Assembly: GCF_018860585.1 (NCBI RefSeq)
Contig: NZ_JAHKPR010000010.1
Span: 181,103 to 219,256, forward strand
Length of the DNA: 38,154 nucleotides
Direction: 5' to 3'
From: Colwellia sp. E2M01
GTDB lineage: Bacteria; Pseudomonadota; Gammaproteobacteria; Enterobacterales; Alteromonadaceae
Part shown: in pieces, positions 36,960-38,154 of the stretch
How positions within the stretch are numbered: position 1 is the first letter of the stretch
How the letters are laid out: the number at the start of each line of letters is the position of its first letter
The notes under the pieces: generated by a model
Told to the model about the DNA's origin: nothing
The model's input: only the letters and a program-made list of their open reading frames with translations
The model's database searches: none
Program-made: the position numbers and the translations under genes

Positions 36960-36992
36960 TAAGTTAGATATAAGTTAGACATAAGTTATATA
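36960..36992. repeat. Three tandem 11-base repeats
   Basis: TAAGTTAGATA (36960), TAAGTTAGACA (36971) and TAAGTTATATA (36982) are contiguous. A period of 11 bases is one helical turn, which suits side-by-side protein binding. It lies 215 bases before lysR. Confidence 0.75.
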
Positions 36993-37073
36993 GCTGAATT
37001 GTTTTATAACTCTGTAGTGTTAAGCCCATTGTTAAGGCTTTAAATTCAGGAATTAATCGGTGTTTACTTTAAC

Positions 37074-37113
37074 AAAAAAAAGCCCCGTATATTGATTTAA
37101 CAAATATACGGGG
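37074..37113 (-). terminator. Terminator of the DUF481 gene
   Basis: CCCCGTATATT (37083-37093) and AATATACGGGG (37103-37113) form an 11-base-pair stem with a 9-base loop. The A-run at 37074-37081 gives a long T-run on the minus strand, the direction of the DUF481 gene. Confidence 0.9.
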
Positions 37114-37190
37114 ATTTTATAATCACTGTCGGTTATTTCTTTGCTCAAATTAGTATTTGAAGCTGAAATAAAGTAATCGAACAGTAGTCA

Positions 37191-37220
37191 TTTGAAGCTA
37201 TAAAATTAGAAGCTATAAAT
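37191..37220 (-). repeat. Tandem 15-base duplication of the DUF481 gene 3' end
   Basis: On plus, TTTGAAGCTATAAAA (37191-37205) and TTAGAAGCTATAAAT (37206-37220) are adjacent and identical at 13 of 15 positions. A third, looser copy, TTTGAAGCTGAAATA, starts at 37156. The right copy covers the IYSF-stop codons. Confidence 0.75.
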
Positions 37221-37994
37221 TAATGTTGCTGATGTTTCAGTATTTGTGTTTTCAAAATCTTCCTCTACTTCTGTGTCGTAGTCTACACGGAAAGCAAATT
37301 TAAATTGTAATGAATCAATTAACTTAGTGGTTAATGATGTTTCAGATTTATAAGTACTATTTTTATCTGATTCTAATGCTTGCTTGGCAACAAAGTACTG
37401 TTTAAATTCTACAAAGTCATTGATTTGGTTAGTGTACAATGCTTGAGCTTGAATAATTGCAGCGGTTTCGCTGTCTTCTACTGTAGTAGGAGTTGCACGT
37501 AATACATCGTATTTGATACCCGGACCGATATCAGCAAAAAATGAACTTGTTTCGTTGTCTATCCAATGACGACCCCAACCAACTGAAGCAGATGTTTGGT
37601 ATTTGAAACCGCTAAATTTGTCTTGTTCATAGTAAGCACTACCGTAAAGATAGTTTTTACCGTCTGCTTCAATAGAGTAGTTAGATTGACCGGTAATATC
37701 CCAACGGTTATCTGTAGTCTCAAAATCGTCTTCGCCAGTTGCAGCATTTTCTTGTTCGCTTTTTTTAGCAAGGGCACTAAATGCGACGGTATTTAACCAT
37801 TGAGCTTCTTCATGTTTGACGTTTAAGCCAAGTTTTAAATCGCCACTTTTTGTATTACCGGTGGTATATAACATACCTAGTTCGGCTGAAACGGTCACTG
37901 AAGACTTTTCTTCAGTAGCTGCTTCTTCCGCCATGGCGTATTGACCTGATATAGGTAATAAAAGAAGTGCTGCAATAGCTATTTTAGATTTCAT
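37206..37994 (-). CDS. DUF481-family outer-membrane protein (YdiY-like)
   Basis: A 262-residue predicted outer-membrane beta-barrel of the DUF481 family. The signal peptide is cleaved after YAMA (22/23). The mature start has the typical SAELGMLYTTGNTKSGDLKLGLNVKHE segment and alternating amphipathic strands follow, ending in aromatic IYSF, the barrel assembly signal. E. coli YdiY belongs to this family and is acid-inducible; function is unknown. It is monocistronic with a strong terminator. The last codons are repeated in DNA just after the stop. Upstream bases 37995-38154 hold its promoter; I see only an AT-rich stretch there. Confidence 0.88.
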   Translation of the reverse strand: MKSKIAIAALLLLPISGQYAMAEEAATEEKSSVTVSAELGMLYTTGNTKSGDLKLGLNVKHEEAQWLNTVAFSALAKKSEQENAATGEDDFETTDNRWDITGQSNYSIEADGKNYLYGSAYYEQDKFSGFKYQTSASVGWGRHWIDNETSSFFADIGPGIKYDVLRATPTTVEDSETAAIIQAQALYTNQINDFVEFKQYFVAKQALESDKNSTYKSETSLTTKLIDSLQFKFAFRVDYDTEVEEDFENTNTETSATLIYSF

Positions 37995-38154
37995 GTTTAT
38001 CCTTAAAAGAGTGATTTTAAATGGTTGAAGTATTAATGCGCTAAATATGTCGCGATCCTATCAAATTTTTACTATACAGCCAATGTGTAACTGTTGTGTA
38101 AATGAAAAATAGCGTTAAATATGAGGATCAGACAGGTTTATACCAATTTGATTA

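Larger units (their letters stand above)
36746..37205. other. 460-base region upstream of lysR-lrgAB
   Basis: No gene is seen. From right to left it holds two 15-base repeats near the DUF481 stop, the DUF481 terminator (37074-37113), an 11-base triple direct repeat (36960-36992), a LysR-type inverted repeat (36855-36871) and a short palindrome TCCAATTGGA (36823-36832). The last three are candidate control sites for lysR-lrgAB. Confidence 0.6.

Overview
The window looks like chromosome from a marine gammaproteobacterium of the order Alteromonadales, most like Colwellia, Thalassotalea and relatives. The evidence is AT-rich DNA, housekeeping proteins very close to E. coli and Shewanella orthologues (CysB, SohB, TopA, PhoB/PhoR, IspH, RdgC, PheA), and typical marine accessory genes (a Pla-1/cef lipase, an Ig-like lipoprotein, an LrgAB pair). 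The genus is inferred; no rRNA or tRNA gene is visible. I see no phage, insertion sequence, CRISPR array or defence island. This is a core chromosomal region with a few accessory insertions.

Layout. (1) 0.3-15.2 kb: yciK(-), sohB(+), topA(+), cysB(+) have the same order and orientation as the E. coli yciK-sohB-topA-cysB block. They are interrupted by a VolA-like lipase, a dicarboxylate/amino-acid:cation symporter and a large Ig-like lipoprotein with an EF-hand array. Two small conserved-looking unknowns lie between topA and cysB. (2) 15.4-19.2 kb: an HDOD protein, rdgC and an orphan sensor histidine kinase. (3) 19.7-24.2 kb: a phosphate-starvation block of porin, phoB, phoR and pstS, with recognisable Pho boxes before phoB and pstS and a degenerate one before the porin. 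(4) 24.4-33.2 kb: ispH, then the minor-pilin/adhesin operon pilV-pilW-pilX-pilY1-pilE and a TapY2-like gene, with a convergent FimT/GspH pseudopilin gene. (5) 33.3-38.0 kb, all on the minus strand: bifunctional pheA, a compact lysR-lrgA-lrgB operon, and a DUF481 outer-membrane protein.

How the genes work together. PhoR/PhoB, PstS and probably the porin form a phosphate sensing and uptake unit. The pil genes supply the type IV pilus tip complex: PilY1 as calcium-dependent adhesin, with PilV/W/X/E as priming minor pilins. The lipase and Ig-like lipoprotein are predicted surface or outer-membrane lipoproteins. The LysR-LrgAB operon resembles Cid/Lrg modules linked to pyruvate/acetate metabolism or holin-like functions. 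Nearly every convergent or terminal gene end carries a clear stem-loop terminator. I found no wholly new multi-gene system. The best leads are regulatory: an 18-base palindrome-type hairpin just before the cysB ribosome binding site, an 11-base triple direct repeat and a LysR-type box before the lysR-lrgAB operon, and a uniform Pho-box promoter geometry. On the protein side they are an EF-hand array inside an Ig domain and a Ca-loop/RGD pair in PilY1.
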